Positions 1-8,566 of a stretch of 64,000 nucleotides of DNA are shown in pieces (within the stretch, counting starts at the first letter, position 1; each line of letters begins with the position of its first letter). Source of the stretch: Aquincola agrisoli (lineage in GTDB: Bacteria; Pseudomonadota; Gammaproteobacteria; Burkholderiales; Burkholderiaceae_C); contig NZ_JAZIBG010000044.1 in NCBI RefSeq assembly GCF_036621135.1, positions 130,315-194,314 of the forward strand, written 5' to 3'. The translations under genes and the position numbers were made by a program. The notes under the pieces are model-generated. The model ran no database searches. It saw nothing but the letters and a program-made list of their open reading frames with translations, and was not told the DNA's origin.

Positions 1-447
1 GCGAAGAACGTGAACGAATTCGTCGAATACCTCAAGGCCAACGAGTTCAAGTTCGCCGGCAACCAGGCTGTGCGGGCCGCCGAACAACTGCCTCTGGCCA
101 GCGTGGACAACTTCGCTCGCCTGCAAGACGGGCAGGCCGTTCTGCAGCCCTCGCCCAACGGCGCGCAGGTCATCGTGCTCGTCAACTCGCGCAGCCAGCC
201 GGTGACGCTGGAGCGTGCTACGCCGGCGATCGAGCAGTTTTTGCTGAACGACCGGAAGCGCAAGTTGGTCGAAGACGAGGTGAAGCGGCTGCGGGGTGAA
301 TCGAAGATCGAGTACGTCGGCAAGTTCGCCGACGGTGCCGCTAGCGCGCCCGCCGCGTCGCCGGCACCCGCGCCAGCCCCCGCTCCGGCGCCTGCCGCCA
401 GTGGTCTGGATGCCTCCTCAATCAGCAAAGGGATGGGACTGAAGTGA
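1..447 (+). CDS. epsD: EpsD-family peptidyl-prolyl isomerase, C-terminal part (partial)
   Basis: The reading frame is open from the first base, so the gene begins upstream of the window. The visible residues match the C-terminal third of the EpsD family, periplasmic SurA/parvulin-like peptidyl-prolyl isomerases encoded at the head of exosortase-type EPS operons. The helical segment rich in Arg/Lys/Glu (about residues 70-100 of the visible part) is typical of the region after the isomerase domain. The tail is an Ala/Pro repeat linker followed by a short Ser/Gly end. No catalytic part is visible, so the assignment leans on the tail and on the following epsE-epsF-epsG order. The TGA stop overlaps the start region of epsE. 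Confidence 0.8.
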   Translation, partial: AKNVNEFVEYLKANEFKFAGNQAVRAAEQLPLASVDNFARLQDGQAVLQPSPNGAQVIVLVNSRSQPVTLERATPAIEQFLLNDRKRKLVEDEVKRLRGESKIEYVGKFADGAASAPAASPAPAPAPAPAPAASGLDASSISKGMGLK

Positions 448-1310
448 TGATGGCCAGCTTCAAGCAGAACAACTGGGCCCGCGCCTGCGTGGGCGCCGTG
501 GTGGCCTCCATGGCCCTGGCGGCCTCGCTGCCGCTGCACGCACAAAACACTGCGCCCAACGCACCGATTCCTGCCTCGTCCACACCCGAATACCGCCTGG
601 GCGCGGGTGACGTGGTGCGCATTACCGTCTACCAAAACCCGGACCTGACGCTGGAAACCCGCGTCAGCGAATCGGGCGTCGTCTCGTATCCGCTGATCGG
701 TCAGGTTCGCCTGGGCGGTCAAAGCATTTCGGCGGCCGAGCGCGCCATCGCCGACGGGCTGCGCAACGGCAACTTCGTCAAGCAGCCGCAGGTCACCATC
801 GCGGTGCTGCAGGTGCGCGGCAACCAGGCCAATGTGCTGGGCCAGGTGAACCGCCCGGGCCGGTACCCGCTGGAAGTGGCCGACATGAAGCTGACGGACC
901 TGCTGGCCATGGCCGGCGGCACCGCTGCCACGGGTGCTGACATCGTCGTCATTACCGGCACGCGCAACGGCAGGCCATATCGTGCCGAGGTGGATTTGCC
1001 CACCATCTTTGCCTCGCAATCTCGCGGCGAAGACATCGTCATTCAGAACGGCGATGCCATCTGGGTGGATCGCCAGCCAATGGTCTACATCTACGGTGAA
1101 GTGCAGCGCCCCGGCCCGATGCGGCTGGAACGCGGTATGACGCTGATGCAGTCGTTGGCCACTGGTGGTGGGCTTAACCAGCGCGGCACGGAAAAGGGCA
1201 TCCGCGTGCACCGCAAGGGTGCCGACGGCAAGGTACAGATCATTACGCCGGCGATGGATGACGTCATGCGAGATGGCGACGTGGTGTATGTGCGTGAAAG
1301 CCTGTTCTGA
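447..1310 (+). CDS. epsE: Polysaccharide export outer-membrane protein EpsE (Wza family)
   Basis: Periplasmic/outer-membrane component of the EPS export channel. A signal peptide is visible (positively charged start, hydrophobic stretch, ALA-rich end with cleavage after about residue 33). Next come a Poly_export (Wza N-terminal) domain beginning with the YRLGAGDVVRITVYQ-type motif at about residues 50-130, and two SLBB-type segments, recognisable from VLGQVNRPGRYPL and IYGEVQRPGPMRL. Length is normal for the family. GTG 444, ATG 447 and ATG 450 are all possible starts; ATG 447 overlaps the epsD stop as TGATG, which suggests translational coupling. Confidence 0.92.
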   Translation: MMASFKQNNWARACVGAVVASMALAASLPLHAQNTAPNAPIPASSTPEYRLGAGDVVRITVYQNPDLTLETRVSESGVVSYPLIGQVRLGGQSISAAERAIADGLRNGNFVKQPQVTIAVLQVRGNQANVLGQVNRPGRYPLEVADMKLTDLLAMAGGTAATGADIVVITGTRNGRPYRAEVDLPTIFASQSRGEDIVIQNGDAIWVDRQPMVYIYGEVQRPGPMRLERGMTLMQSLATGGGLNQRGTEKGIRVHRKGADGKVQIITPAMDDVMRDGDVVYVRESLF

Positions 1311-1328
1311 TTTCACTGGTAGCCTGTC

Positions 1329-2762
1329 ATGACCTTCGGACAATTTCTTTCGATCCTGCGGGCGCGTAAGTGGGCGGCTCTGTTGGTGTTTCTGTTGGTG
1401 GTGGGCACCACGGTCGGCGTGAGTCTGGTGCTTCCCAAGCAGTACGACGCCACGGCCAGCGTGGTGATCGACATCAAGCCGGATCCGATCAGCGTAATTG
1501 CGTTTCAGGGGATGGCGATGCCCAGCTTCATGGCTACGCAAGCTGACATCCTGGTGAGTGACCGGGTCGCACTGCGCGTCATCCGCGACCTGCGGCTGCT
1601 GGAGAGTCCCCAGCTTCGCGAGCAGTGGCAGACGGAGGGAGATGGCGAGGGGACTTTCGAGCAATGGTTGATCACGCTGCTACACAAGAAGCTGGATGTG
1701 AAGCCCAGCCGCGAAAGCAACGTCATCAACATCAACTATCGGTCGCCCGATCCGCGCTTTTCGGCTGGCTTGGCCAATGCGTTTGCGCAAGCCTATATCG
1801 CTACCACGCTGGAGCTGCGGGTGGACCCGGCCAAGCAATTCAGTGCCTTCTTTGTGGCCCAGAGCAAGGAGGCCCGCTCCGCGCTGGAAGAGGCCCAAGC
1901 CAAGTTGTCGGCCTACCAACGTGAAAAGGGCATCATCGCCGCCGACGAGCGGCTGGACGTGGAAAACGCCCGCTTGGCCGAGCTGAGCAGCCAGTTGGTG
2001 CAGATTCAGGCGATCAGTGGCGAAAGCAGCAGTCGCCAAGCGCAGGCGCAAGGCGCCAGCGGCGACCGCCTGCAGGAAGTATTGAGCAACCCTCTGATCG
2101 GCGGCCTCAGGGCTGACCTGACCCGCAATGAGGCCAAGCTGCAGGAGTTGAACAGCAAACTCGGCGACAACCATCCTCAAGTCGTGGAGGCCAAGGCCAA
2201 CATTACCGAGTTGCGCGCCCGTATCGACGCTGAGATCCGCCGCGTGACCGGTGGTGTGACGGTGACCAACACCATCAACAAACAGCGCGAGGCCCAGGTG
2301 CGAGGGGAATTGGAGGCCCAGCGCGCCAAATTGCTGGAGATGAAGGCCGTTCGCGACCAGGGCCAAGTGCTGGTGCGGGAAGTTGAGAACGCGCAGCGCG
2401 CTTACGACGGCGTAATGCAGCGCCTGAATCAGACGGCGATGGAGAGCCAGACCAACCAGAGCTATGCGAACTTGCTGACAACTGCTCAACCGCCGGCTGA
2501 GCACGCCAGTCCCAAGATGGTTCTGAACACCGCCCTTGCGGTTTTCTTGGGAGCACTGCTGGCGTTGGGTGTCGTGCTGCTGTTGGAACTGAGCGACCGC
2601 CGCGTGCGGAAACCTGAAGATGTGATTGCATCTCTGGGCCTCCCGGTGCTGGGCGTGTTGCCTACTCCCAATGCCAAGCGCTTTATGTCGGGTAAGCACT
2701 CGCTGATGCTGCAACATCGTGCGATGGGTCTGCCGGCTCCGCAAGCCAACAAGGGCGCCTGA
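1329..2762 (+). CDS. epsF: Chain-length determinant protein EpsF (Wzz/GNVR family)
   Basis: Inner-membrane polysaccharide co-polymerase controlling EPS chain length. There is a Wzz domain at the N terminus with a transmembrane helix at about residues 15-35, then a long periplasmic coiled-coil region (about 170-380, many Glu/Ala/Gln/Arg heptads, GNVR-like). A second transmembrane helix lies near residues 400-425, followed by a short cytoplasmic tail with the RRVRKPEDV-type motif seen in Wzc-like proteins. The kinase domain is absent here and encoded separately as epsG, the usual split arrangement in this family. It lies 18 bp after epsE in the same operon. Confidence 0.92.
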   Translation: MTFGQFLSILRARKWAALLVFLLVVGTTVGVSLVLPKQYDATASVVIDIKPDPISVIAFQGMAMPSFMATQADILVSDRVALRVIRDLRLLESPQLREQWQTEGDGEGTFEQWLITLLHKKLDVKPSRESNVININYRSPDPRFSAGLANAFAQAYIATTLELRVDPAKQFSAFFVAQSKEARSALEEAQAKLSAYQREKGIIAADERLDVENARLAELSSQLVQIQAISGESSSRQAQAQGASGDRLQEVLSNPLIGGLRADLTRNEAKLQELNSKLGDNHPQVVEAKANITELRARIDAEIRRVTGGVTVTNTINKQREAQVRGELEAQRAKLLEMKAVRDQGQVLVREVENAQRAYDGVMQRLNQTAMESQTNQSYANLLTTAQPPAEHASPKMVLNTALAVFLGALLALGVVLLLELSDRRVRKPEDVIASLGLPVLGVLPTPNAKRFMSGKHSLMLQHRAMGLPAPQANKGA

Positions 2763-2780
2763 GCGCCGAGCGAAGATCTC

Positions 2781-3683
2781 ATGGCTAAGTTCAAAGATTA
2801 CAACGCGACCGAAGCTGCCGGTTTGGCGCCCGACCAAGGTGCCGGCGTGGCAGACCGGTCCATCGGCTCAATCATTGCCGAGACGCGCAACCTCAGCACT
2901 GACCAAGTTGAAAAGGTGCTTGCCCATCAGAAGGCGAAGGGGGTCCGCTTCGGTGAGGCCGCCGTAGCCCTGGGGTATGCAAGCACCGATGATGTGCTGT
3001 TTGCTCTCAGCCAGCAGTTCCACTATCCCTATGCAGCAGAAGGCAACCGCAAGGCCAACCCCGAATTGGTTGCGCTGAATCAGCCTTTTGGAGTGCAGGC
3101 AGAGAGCTTCCGCGCCATCCGCAGCCAGATAATGATGCGCCTCTTCAATGAGGGTCAGGAACGCAGGGCGATCGCGGTGGTGAGCCCAGATTCCGGTGAC
3201 GGGAAAACCTATTTTGCGGCCAATTTGGCTGTGACCTTGGCGCAGTTGGGCGGGCGCACCCTTCTGGTGGACGCCGATCTGCGTGGGCCTCGCCAGCACG
3301 CGGTGTTTGGCATCGACAACAGCGCGGGGCTGTCAGGCATCCTAAGCGGGCGCGCAGAGTCGAAGGTAATTCAGCAGGTGGCGGGCGTCCCAAGTTTGTT
3401 TGTGCTGCCTGTGGGCATTACCCCACCGAACCCGCTGGAGCTTGTTGAACGCCCTGCATTTGGACTATTGGTCCGTGAGCTCTTATCCAAGTTCGACCAC
3501 GTGGTGGTGGACACGCCTGCGGCGCAGTATGGTAGTGATAGCGCAGTGATCGCTGCACGCTGTGGAGCGGCGCTGGTGGTGGCCCGACAGGGACGAAGCC
3601 AAGTGCTAAGTCTGCAGGATCTAGTGGCCAATCTAGCCGAGACTCCCGCCAAACTGGCGGGAGTCATCTTCAACGAGTTTTGA
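2781..3683 (+). CDS. epsG: Chain-length determinant tyrosine kinase EpsG (BY-kinase)
   Basis: Cytoplasmic P-loop ATPase of the bacterial tyrosine kinase type, partner of EpsF in polymer length control and export. The Walker A variant SPDSGDGKT is at residues 135-143 and the Walker A' motif LLVDAD at 161-166. An AESFRAIRSQ motif, typical of BY-kinases docking on their co-polymerase, is at about 107-116. Residues 30-85 resemble the MshEN/GspE N-terminal helical domain (LSTDQVEKVLAHQ..GEAAVALGY), an extension not found in Wzc itself. No tyrosine cluster is visible at the C terminus, so autophosphorylation as in Wzc is uncertain. Confidence 0.9.
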   Translation: MAKFKDYNATEAAGLAPDQGAGVADRSIGSIIAETRNLSTDQVEKVLAHQKAKGVRFGEAAVALGYASTDDVLFALSQQFHYPYAAEGNRKANPELVALNQPFGVQAESFRAIRSQIMMRLFNEGQERRAIAVVSPDSGDGKTYFAANLAVTLAQLGGRTLLVDADLRGPRQHAVFGIDNSAGLSGILSGRAESKVIQQVAGVPSLFVLPVGITPPNPLELVERPAFGLLVRELLSKFDHVVVDTPAAQYGSDSAVIAARCGAALVVARQGRSQVLSLQDLVANLAETPAKLAGVIFNEF

Positions 3684-3691
3684 GAATTGTG

Positions 3692-4591
3692 ATGGCACAA
3701 GGCTCTACGCTTACAGATTCGCCGGCCGAACAGCGTACTCTGGTGCCACCCGGCCTTGATTGGGTGGCCCTAGGAGCCTTGGCTGTCGCATTCCTCGCGA
3801 TGTACCTGCCGAGCTATTTGATGTTGGCTGAACGTGTTTGGCCAACAGATGAGCAGGGACATGGTCCGATTATTCTTGCTGTGTCAATTTACCTCTTCTA
3901 CGCGAAGCGGAAAGAATTGATTGCATGTGAACCTCGCCCTGCACTGCTCGGAGGCTTTGCGCTACTTGCGTTGGGGGTGTTGCTTTACGCGGTTGGCCGA
4001 TCTCAATTCATTATGTTTTTTGAGCTGCTGTCCCAGCAGCTTGTGTTGATCGCTTTGTTGTTGCTGTTCTTTGGCACGCGGGGCCTGCGTGTTGTTTGGT
4101 TTGCCGTATTCTTCCTGCTGTTCATGGTTCCGTTGCCAGGTTCAGTGGTGAGTAGTATCACAGGTCCATTGAAATCTGCAGTATCCGCCGTGGCTTCGAC
4201 GGTGTTGTACCAAGTTGGCTACCCGATAGGCCGCGCGGGTGTCGTGTTGACTGTGGGCCCGTATCAGTTGCTTGTGGCGGACGCTTGTGCTGGACTGAAT
4301 AGCATGTTCACCTTGGAGGCATTAGGGCTTCTTTATATGAACCTGATGAACTACAAGAGCGCGCTGAGAAACGTGATACTGGCAACACTGATCATTCCCA
4401 TTTCTTTCGTCGCCAATATTGTTCGCGTGATTATTCTGGTGCTTGTGACTTACCATCTTGGCGACGAGGCCGGGCAAGGGTTCATTCACGGTTTTGCTGG
4501 CATGGTTTTGTTTCTCGTTGGCTTGATATTGATATTGATGGTAGACAAGGGTTTAGGTTTGGCCTTCAGGGGAAGGAGCGTCCGCACATGA
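3692..4591 (+). CDS. xrtB: Exosortase B (XrtB), EPS-locus type
   Basis: Integral membrane cysteine protease/transpeptidase-like enzyme of the exosortase family, with about eight hydrophobic segments. The presumed catalytic triad is visible: Cys199 in VADACAGLNS, Arg245 in FVANIVRVI and His266 in FIHGFAG (ATG 3692 numbering). Family knowledge: exosortases process proteins with a C-terminal sorting tag, and the EPS-linked B type travels with EpsI. The frame stays open upstream to TTG 3680 and GTG 3689, but ATG 3692 gives the natural start, 8 bp after the epsG stop. No PEP-CTERM-tagged substrate is evident in this window. Confidence 0.9.
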   Translation: MAQGSTLTDSPAEQRTLVPPGLDWVALGALAVAFLAMYLPSYLMLAERVWPTDEQGHGPIILAVSIYLFYAKRKELIACEPRPALLGGFALLALGVLLYAVGRSQFIMFFELLSQQLVLIALLLLFFGTRGLRVVWFAVFFLLFMVPLPGSVVSSITGPLKSAVSAVASTVLYQVGYPIGRAGVVLTVGPYQLLVADACAGLNSMFTLEALGLLYMNLMNYKSALRNVILATLIIPISFVANIVRVIILVLVTYHLGDEAGQGFIHGFAGMVLFLVGLILILMVDKGLGLAFRGRSVRT

Positions 4592-5271
4592 ATCCCTCAC
4601 GCCGGCGGGCTGGATTTGCGTCTCTGCTGATGATCACTGGGGCAGCACTTGGCTACGTAGGGAAGCCGTCAAAGAACATGGCTGACGAGATCGGCATGCC
4701 GGACTTAGAGGCAATGTTTCCGAAGCAGTTCGGAGAATGGAGCTTGGAGCCATCTGGCGCCGTCATTCTCCCTTCGCCGTATCTTCAATCGATCCTCGAT
4801 AAGATTTATAACCAGACTTTGGCGCGAACCTATGTGAATACCAAAGGTTCTCGCATCATGCTGTCAGTCGCTTATGGTGGCGACCAGTCTGATGGCACGA
4901 GCGCTCATCGACCCGAGGTCTGCTACCCCGCCCAAGGCTTCGCGATTACCGCCAACACGCAGGACTATTTGCAGCTGCCAAACACGAAGATCCCGGTGCG
5001 TCGGCTGATGTCAGTGTTGGGTCCTCGCCAAGAGCCTATCACCTACTGGGTGATCGTCGGCGACGAGGTGGTGACGACCGGAGTCGGGCAGAAGCTCGCG
5101 CAGATGCGGTATGGCTTGCGAAACCTTATAGCTGACGGCATGCTAGTTCGAGTTTCAAGCATTGATGCCGATATGAAGCGAGCTTACAACCTTCATACGG
5201 AATTCCTTTTGGACTTGTACGCGGGTATGGCGGGTTCCAGCGCTGATCGTGTATTTGGTCGTGCTGGCTGA
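4588..5271 (+). CDS. epsI: Exosortase-associated protein EpsI (DUF3485)
   Basis: Overlaps xrtB by 4 bp (ATGA). A single N-terminal hydrophobic segment anchors the protein, which is otherwise predicted periplasmic. The family motif around HRPEVCYPAQGF (about residues 107-120) contains conserved His and Cys; the role of EpsI is not biochemically settled. In other genomes it is encoded next to, or fused to, the EPS-type exosortase, which matches the order here. Length (227 residues) is normal. The 102-bp gap after it contains a short GCGCGC-rich inverted repeat and no gene. Confidence 0.88.
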   Translation: MNPSRRRAGFASLLMITGAALGYVGKPSKNMADEIGMPDLEAMFPKQFGEWSLEPSGAVILPSPYLQSILDKIYNQTLARTYVNTKGSRIMLSVAYGGDQSDGTSAHRPEVCYPAQGFAITANTQDYLQLPNTKIPVRRLMSVLGPRQEPITYWVIVGDEVVTTGVGQKLAQMRYGLRNLIADGMLVRVSSIDADMKRAYNLHTEFLLDLYAGMAGSSADRVFGRAG

Positions 5272-5373
5272 GTTCCGGCAGCGATGCGCGCTGGACGTTA
5301 ACGCTGTGGGCTCGTCGTCTGTCGCGCGCTTACGCGCGTCAAGTGTCATGGTAAGCCCATTTGCATAGCGTTA

Positions 5374-6603
5374 ATGCGTCTTGACTTGATATACACGACG
5401 CTTGCGGTGGGCAGCAGGCTGGCAGCGAGTCTATTTCTTTTCTTGTTGCTGGCTCGCCTATGGGGGCCTGAAGTTTTCGGAAACTATAGTTTCCTCTTCA
5501 GCTGCAGTGCGCTGCTAGTGTTGATCGTAGATTTCGGGTTTCCACTCTATCTTGTCAGGGAAGTATCACTCCGCCGGAACAACGCACCAGAGATAGTCGC
5601 GCGTGCGTTCCAGGCAAAAACCATATTGTGCCTTTTGCTGGTGGCTCTCGTTGCTGTCAGTGCGCTGTTGCTGCATGACTCAATGGCATTTGTCTGGCTG
5701 GCATTGTCGTTGTTGTCAGCCGCGATCGCAAACTCATATGCCGAGTTTTTTCTCGCGCCTCTTCGATCGCTCGGGCGCTTTGATCTAGAAGCAAAGCTTG
5801 TCCTCTCGGCAAATGCCCTCTACCTCGTGACTTGCTGCGGGGCAGCGTGGTTTATTGGGTCCCCTGAGTCGGTCGCTATAGCATCGTTCCTTTCTCGTCT
5901 GATTTTCGCTTTGACGGCCTATTTTGCGCTAACGCGTCTGACCCCTATAGTGGTTGTCAGCGGGAATTGGGCTAGTTGGCCTAAGACTCTGAAGAAAACG
6001 TGGCCCTATGGGGTTGACGGATTCCTCGTTAGTGCTTGGAGTCAACTCGATATCGTCATAGTTCAAGCGTTGTTCGGGCCTCAGTCCACAGGATTATATG
6101 CGGCAGGCCAAAAAGTCGTGCTAGGCGTAATTGCGTTGGCCCCGATTGTCGGAAACATCGCGGTGCCTCGTCTGTCAGGACTATCTAACGTTGCAGGATC
6201 AGCCTTTTGGGCTGAAGCAAAAAGTACAGCACTGAAACTGATGTGTATTGGTACCGTTTTTGCTGCGCCGATGGTACTGGCGCCTCAACTTGTCACGCAA
6301 CTATTGTACGGGCGTAGCTTTCTCCAGCTGGCTGAATTTTTGCCATGGTTTGGCGCTATTGTCCTGATTCGATATTCGGGTGCGGTGGCTGGAGTAATCG
6401 CCACTTCCCTTGGAAAGCAAAAGCATCGGGTTTTTTCTCAAGTTGTTGGCTTATGCGTCGCACTTTTCGGATGTTTGTGGCTCTCCTCAGGATCATACAG
6501 TTTGATGCATTTTCTCTTTATCTGGTGCATTTCCCTCTCTGTCGTCTCGGCAGGCAACTTTGTTGCCGTCAGGTGTGCAGCCAGAGTTTCGGGGCCGAAC
6601 TAG
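5374..6603 (+). CDS. Wzx-like polysaccharide flippase (MOP superfamily)
   Basis: Multi-pass membrane protein of 409 residues with about 12 hydrophobic helices and the N-terminal signature of polysaccharide flippases (RLAASLFLFLLLARLWGPEVFG..NYSF). It presumably flips the undecaprenyl-diphosphate-linked repeat unit to the periplasm. This is the first gene of the A+T-richer variable block of the EPS locus. ATG 5374 is the first good start; the ribosome-binding site is poor. Substrate cannot be read from the sequence. Its 3' end is only 10 bp from the proposed TTG start of the acyltransferase. Confidence 0.88.
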   Translation: MRLDLIYTTLAVGSRLAASLFLFLLLARLWGPEVFGNYSFLFSCSALLVLIVDFGFPLYLVREVSLRRNNAPEIVARAFQAKTILCLLLVALVAVSALLLHDSMAFVWLALSLLSAAIANSYAEFFLAPLRSLGRFDLEAKLVLSANALYLVTCCGAAWFIGSPESVAIASFLSRLIFALTAYFALTRLTPIVVVSGNWASWPKTLKKTWPYGVDGFLVSAWSQLDIVIVQALFGPQSTGLYAAGQKVVLGVIALAPIVGNIAVPRLSGLSNVAGSAFWAEAKSTALKLMCIGTVFAAPMVLAPQLVTQLLYGRSFLQLAEFLPWFGAIVLIRYSGAVAGVIATSLGKQKHRVFSQVVGLCVALFGCLWLSSGSYSLMHFLFIWCISLSVVSAGNFVAVRCAARVSGPN

Positions 6604-6613
6604 GAGAAATGCC

Positions 6614-7201
6614 TTGGGCCTCCTGGATAAAATAATCGTCAAGCTTGCGCGTCGCAACGAGATGAGGAGCCGCTATCTCAGGAAATACTTCCAAAGTAAA
6701 CATCGCATCGTTGTTGGCATGTATAGCTACGGTTGCTTTGATGCGGATCGCATCGGTGCCGACACAACTATTGGGCGGTACTGCTCCATTGCGCCGACAG
6801 TTCAAGTGCTTCGGCGAAATCACAGCATCCACGCAATCTCTATGCATCCCTTTCTATTCAATTCGTCGGTACCATTTGATGTGAAGCGTGAGATTCCCTA
6901 TTTTCCGTGCATCATTGAAGACGATGTCTGGATCGGGCATGGTGCAATTATCCTGCCCGCCGTAAATAAAGTAGGGCGAGGGGCGGTAGTGGCAGCTGGG
7001 GCGGTCGTAACAAAGAATGTTCCTCCGTACAGCATCGTTGCCGGAAATCCAGCGCGCGTGATTCGCATGCGTTTTGGAAGTGAAACGATTGAACAAATCG
7101 AGTCGACACGCTGGTGGATGCTCGACGAAAATGAACTCGCTGCCAAACTTCGGGAGCTGGGCGAGGGCGCGTTCTGCCCTGAGCGAATTGGCATCCCGTA
7201 A
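6614..7201 (+). CDS. Hexapeptide-repeat O-acyltransferase (WcaF/CatB-like)
   Basis: Left-handed beta-helix acyltransferase, probably O-acetylating the EPS repeat unit with acetyl-CoA. Hexapeptide-type turns are visible (IGADTTIGRYCSIAPTVQV, then VWIGHGAIILPAVNKVGRGAVVAAGAVVTKNV). The catalytic-type His is in the RNHSIH segment, and the VPPYSIVAGNPARVI closing motif is present. The frame is open from inside the flippase gene; TTG 6614 is chosen because AGGAGA at 6602-6607 lies 6 bp upstream. Acceptor sugar unknown. Confidence 0.85.
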   Translation: MGLLDKIIVKLARRNEMRSRYLRKYFQSKHRIVVGMYSYGCFDADRIGADTTIGRYCSIAPTVQVLRRNHSIHAISMHPFLFNSSVPFDVKREIPYFPCIIEDDVWIGHGAIILPAVNKVGRGAVVAAGAVVTKNVPPYSIVAGNPARVIRMRFGSETIEQIESTRWWMLDENELAAKLRELGEGAFCPERIGIP

Positions 7202-7297
7202 TCAGGATATGGAGGGTGTGTACGCTTCTACTTATAGGGTTTCGGCGTTCAGGGTCATCGTTCGGGAACTTTGACTTATTGACTTCAGGGAGAGATT

Positions 7298-8512
7298 TTG
7301 AGCTATAAGACGCTGGATGACATACTCCAAGCCGGAATGTGCACTGGGTGTGGGGCGTGCGTAGCTGTATCTCTGGAAGGAGGCCTGGAGATGCGCATTG
7401 ACGCGGCGGGATTCGCTAGACCGATCGTTTTACGCCCGATATCTGACGAGGATCATCGCAAGATAGTTTCGATCTGCCCCGGGATCAGTCTCGTCCACGA
7501 ATCCTCAACTCCCGCCGGTGTTGATTATCACCCGATCTGGGGGCCCGTCAAAAAGTTAGCTGCCGGATATGCGCGAGATACGCGCGTTAGGCATCGTGCC
7601 TCGTCTGGCGGTTTGCTTTCTGCCATGCTAGTTCACCTCCTTGAATCAAGGAAGGTTGACTACGTATTGCATATTCGAGTTTCCGCGGACGATCCTTTCA
7701 GGAACGATGCGGTAATTAGTTCCACTGCAAACGATGTGTTGTTGGGTGCCGGGTCACGATACGCGCCTGCGTCCCCAGTGGCATTACTCGGCACGGCGCT
7801 GAAAATGAATGGGAAGTTTGCCTTTGTAGGCAAGCCTTGCGACGTCGCTGCTGTGCGGAGGCTGTTGGTTATTCGGCCTGAACTCCAGGATAGAGTTCCC
7901 TACTTGCTTTCTTTCATGTGTGCGGGTACGCCAAGCATTATTGGGACGCATGAAGTAATCAAGCAATTAGGTCTTGGGCAGAAGATTATCAAGAGCTTCC
8001 GATACCGAGGTGACGGTTGGCCTGGTTTGACAAAAGCTGAGGCACTGGATGGTACCGTAGCAAGTATGGATTACAACACCAGCTGGGGTCAGATATTAAA
8101 TCGGCATTTGCAACTGCGATGCAAAATTTGCCCGGACGGGACCGGCGAATTTGCTGATGTGGTCTGTGCAGACGCATGGTATGGCAAAGGGGGATATCCC
8201 GACTTCGCGGAGCGCGAAGGTCGGAGTCTCCTAATCACACGGACCGCCCGGGGGGGTCAGCTCGTCAAGGAAGCAGCGGACTCGATTGTTCTAGAACCTT
8301 TCGGCATTGATGATTTGCGCCAGATTCAGCCATACCAATTTCACCGAAAGGCGAGCATCGTGGCGCGTATCGCCGCAATGCGGTTATTTGGGCGGCGTGT
8401 TCCCAGATACACAGGACTGCATTTGCGCAGGGCGATGTGGCACATACGCCCGTTTCAGCTGCTTCGTGAATTCCTGGGTACAGGTAAGAGGGTTATTGGT
8501 GGCAGGTTGTAG
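7298..8512 (+). CDS. Coenzyme F420 hydrogenase/dehydrogenase beta-subunit-like Fe-S protein
   Basis: 404 residues. An N-terminal ferredoxin-like site is visible (Cys15-x2-Cys18-x2-Cys21 and Cys60-Pro), and a second cysteine pair (Cys275, Cys278) lies in a CKICPDGTGE..ADVVCADAW segment typical of the FrhB/FdhB C-terminal domain. The organism is unlikely to use F420. Members of this family are repeatedly found beside polysaccharide pyruvyl transferases in EPS and cell-wall loci, as here, so a redox role in sugar modification is inferred, not shown. TTG 7298 is supported by AGGGAGAGA just upstream. A shorter protein from a later ATG would lose the Cys15-21 motif. Confidence 0.82.
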   Translation: MSYKTLDDILQAGMCTGCGACVAVSLEGGLEMRIDAAGFARPIVLRPISDEDHRKIVSICPGISLVHESSTPAGVDYHPIWGPVKKLAAGYARDTRVRHRASSGGLLSAMLVHLLESRKVDYVLHIRVSADDPFRNDAVISSTANDVLLGAGSRYAPASPVALLGTALKMNGKFAFVGKPCDVAAVRRLLVIRPELQDRVPYLLSFMCAGTPSIIGTHEVIKQLGLGQKIIKSFRYRGDGWPGLTKAEALDGTVASMDYNTSWGQILNRHLQLRCKICPDGTGEFADVVCADAWYGKGGYPDFAEREGRSLLITRTARGGQLVKEAADSIVLEPFGIDDLRQIQPYQFHRKASIVARIAAMRLFGRRVPRYTGLHLRRAMWHIRPFQLLREFLGTGKRVIGGRL

Positions 8513-8566
8513 CGACCACACGCAGCTCAATTATCTATGGAATTCTAGACACATCCTGCAGCAAAT

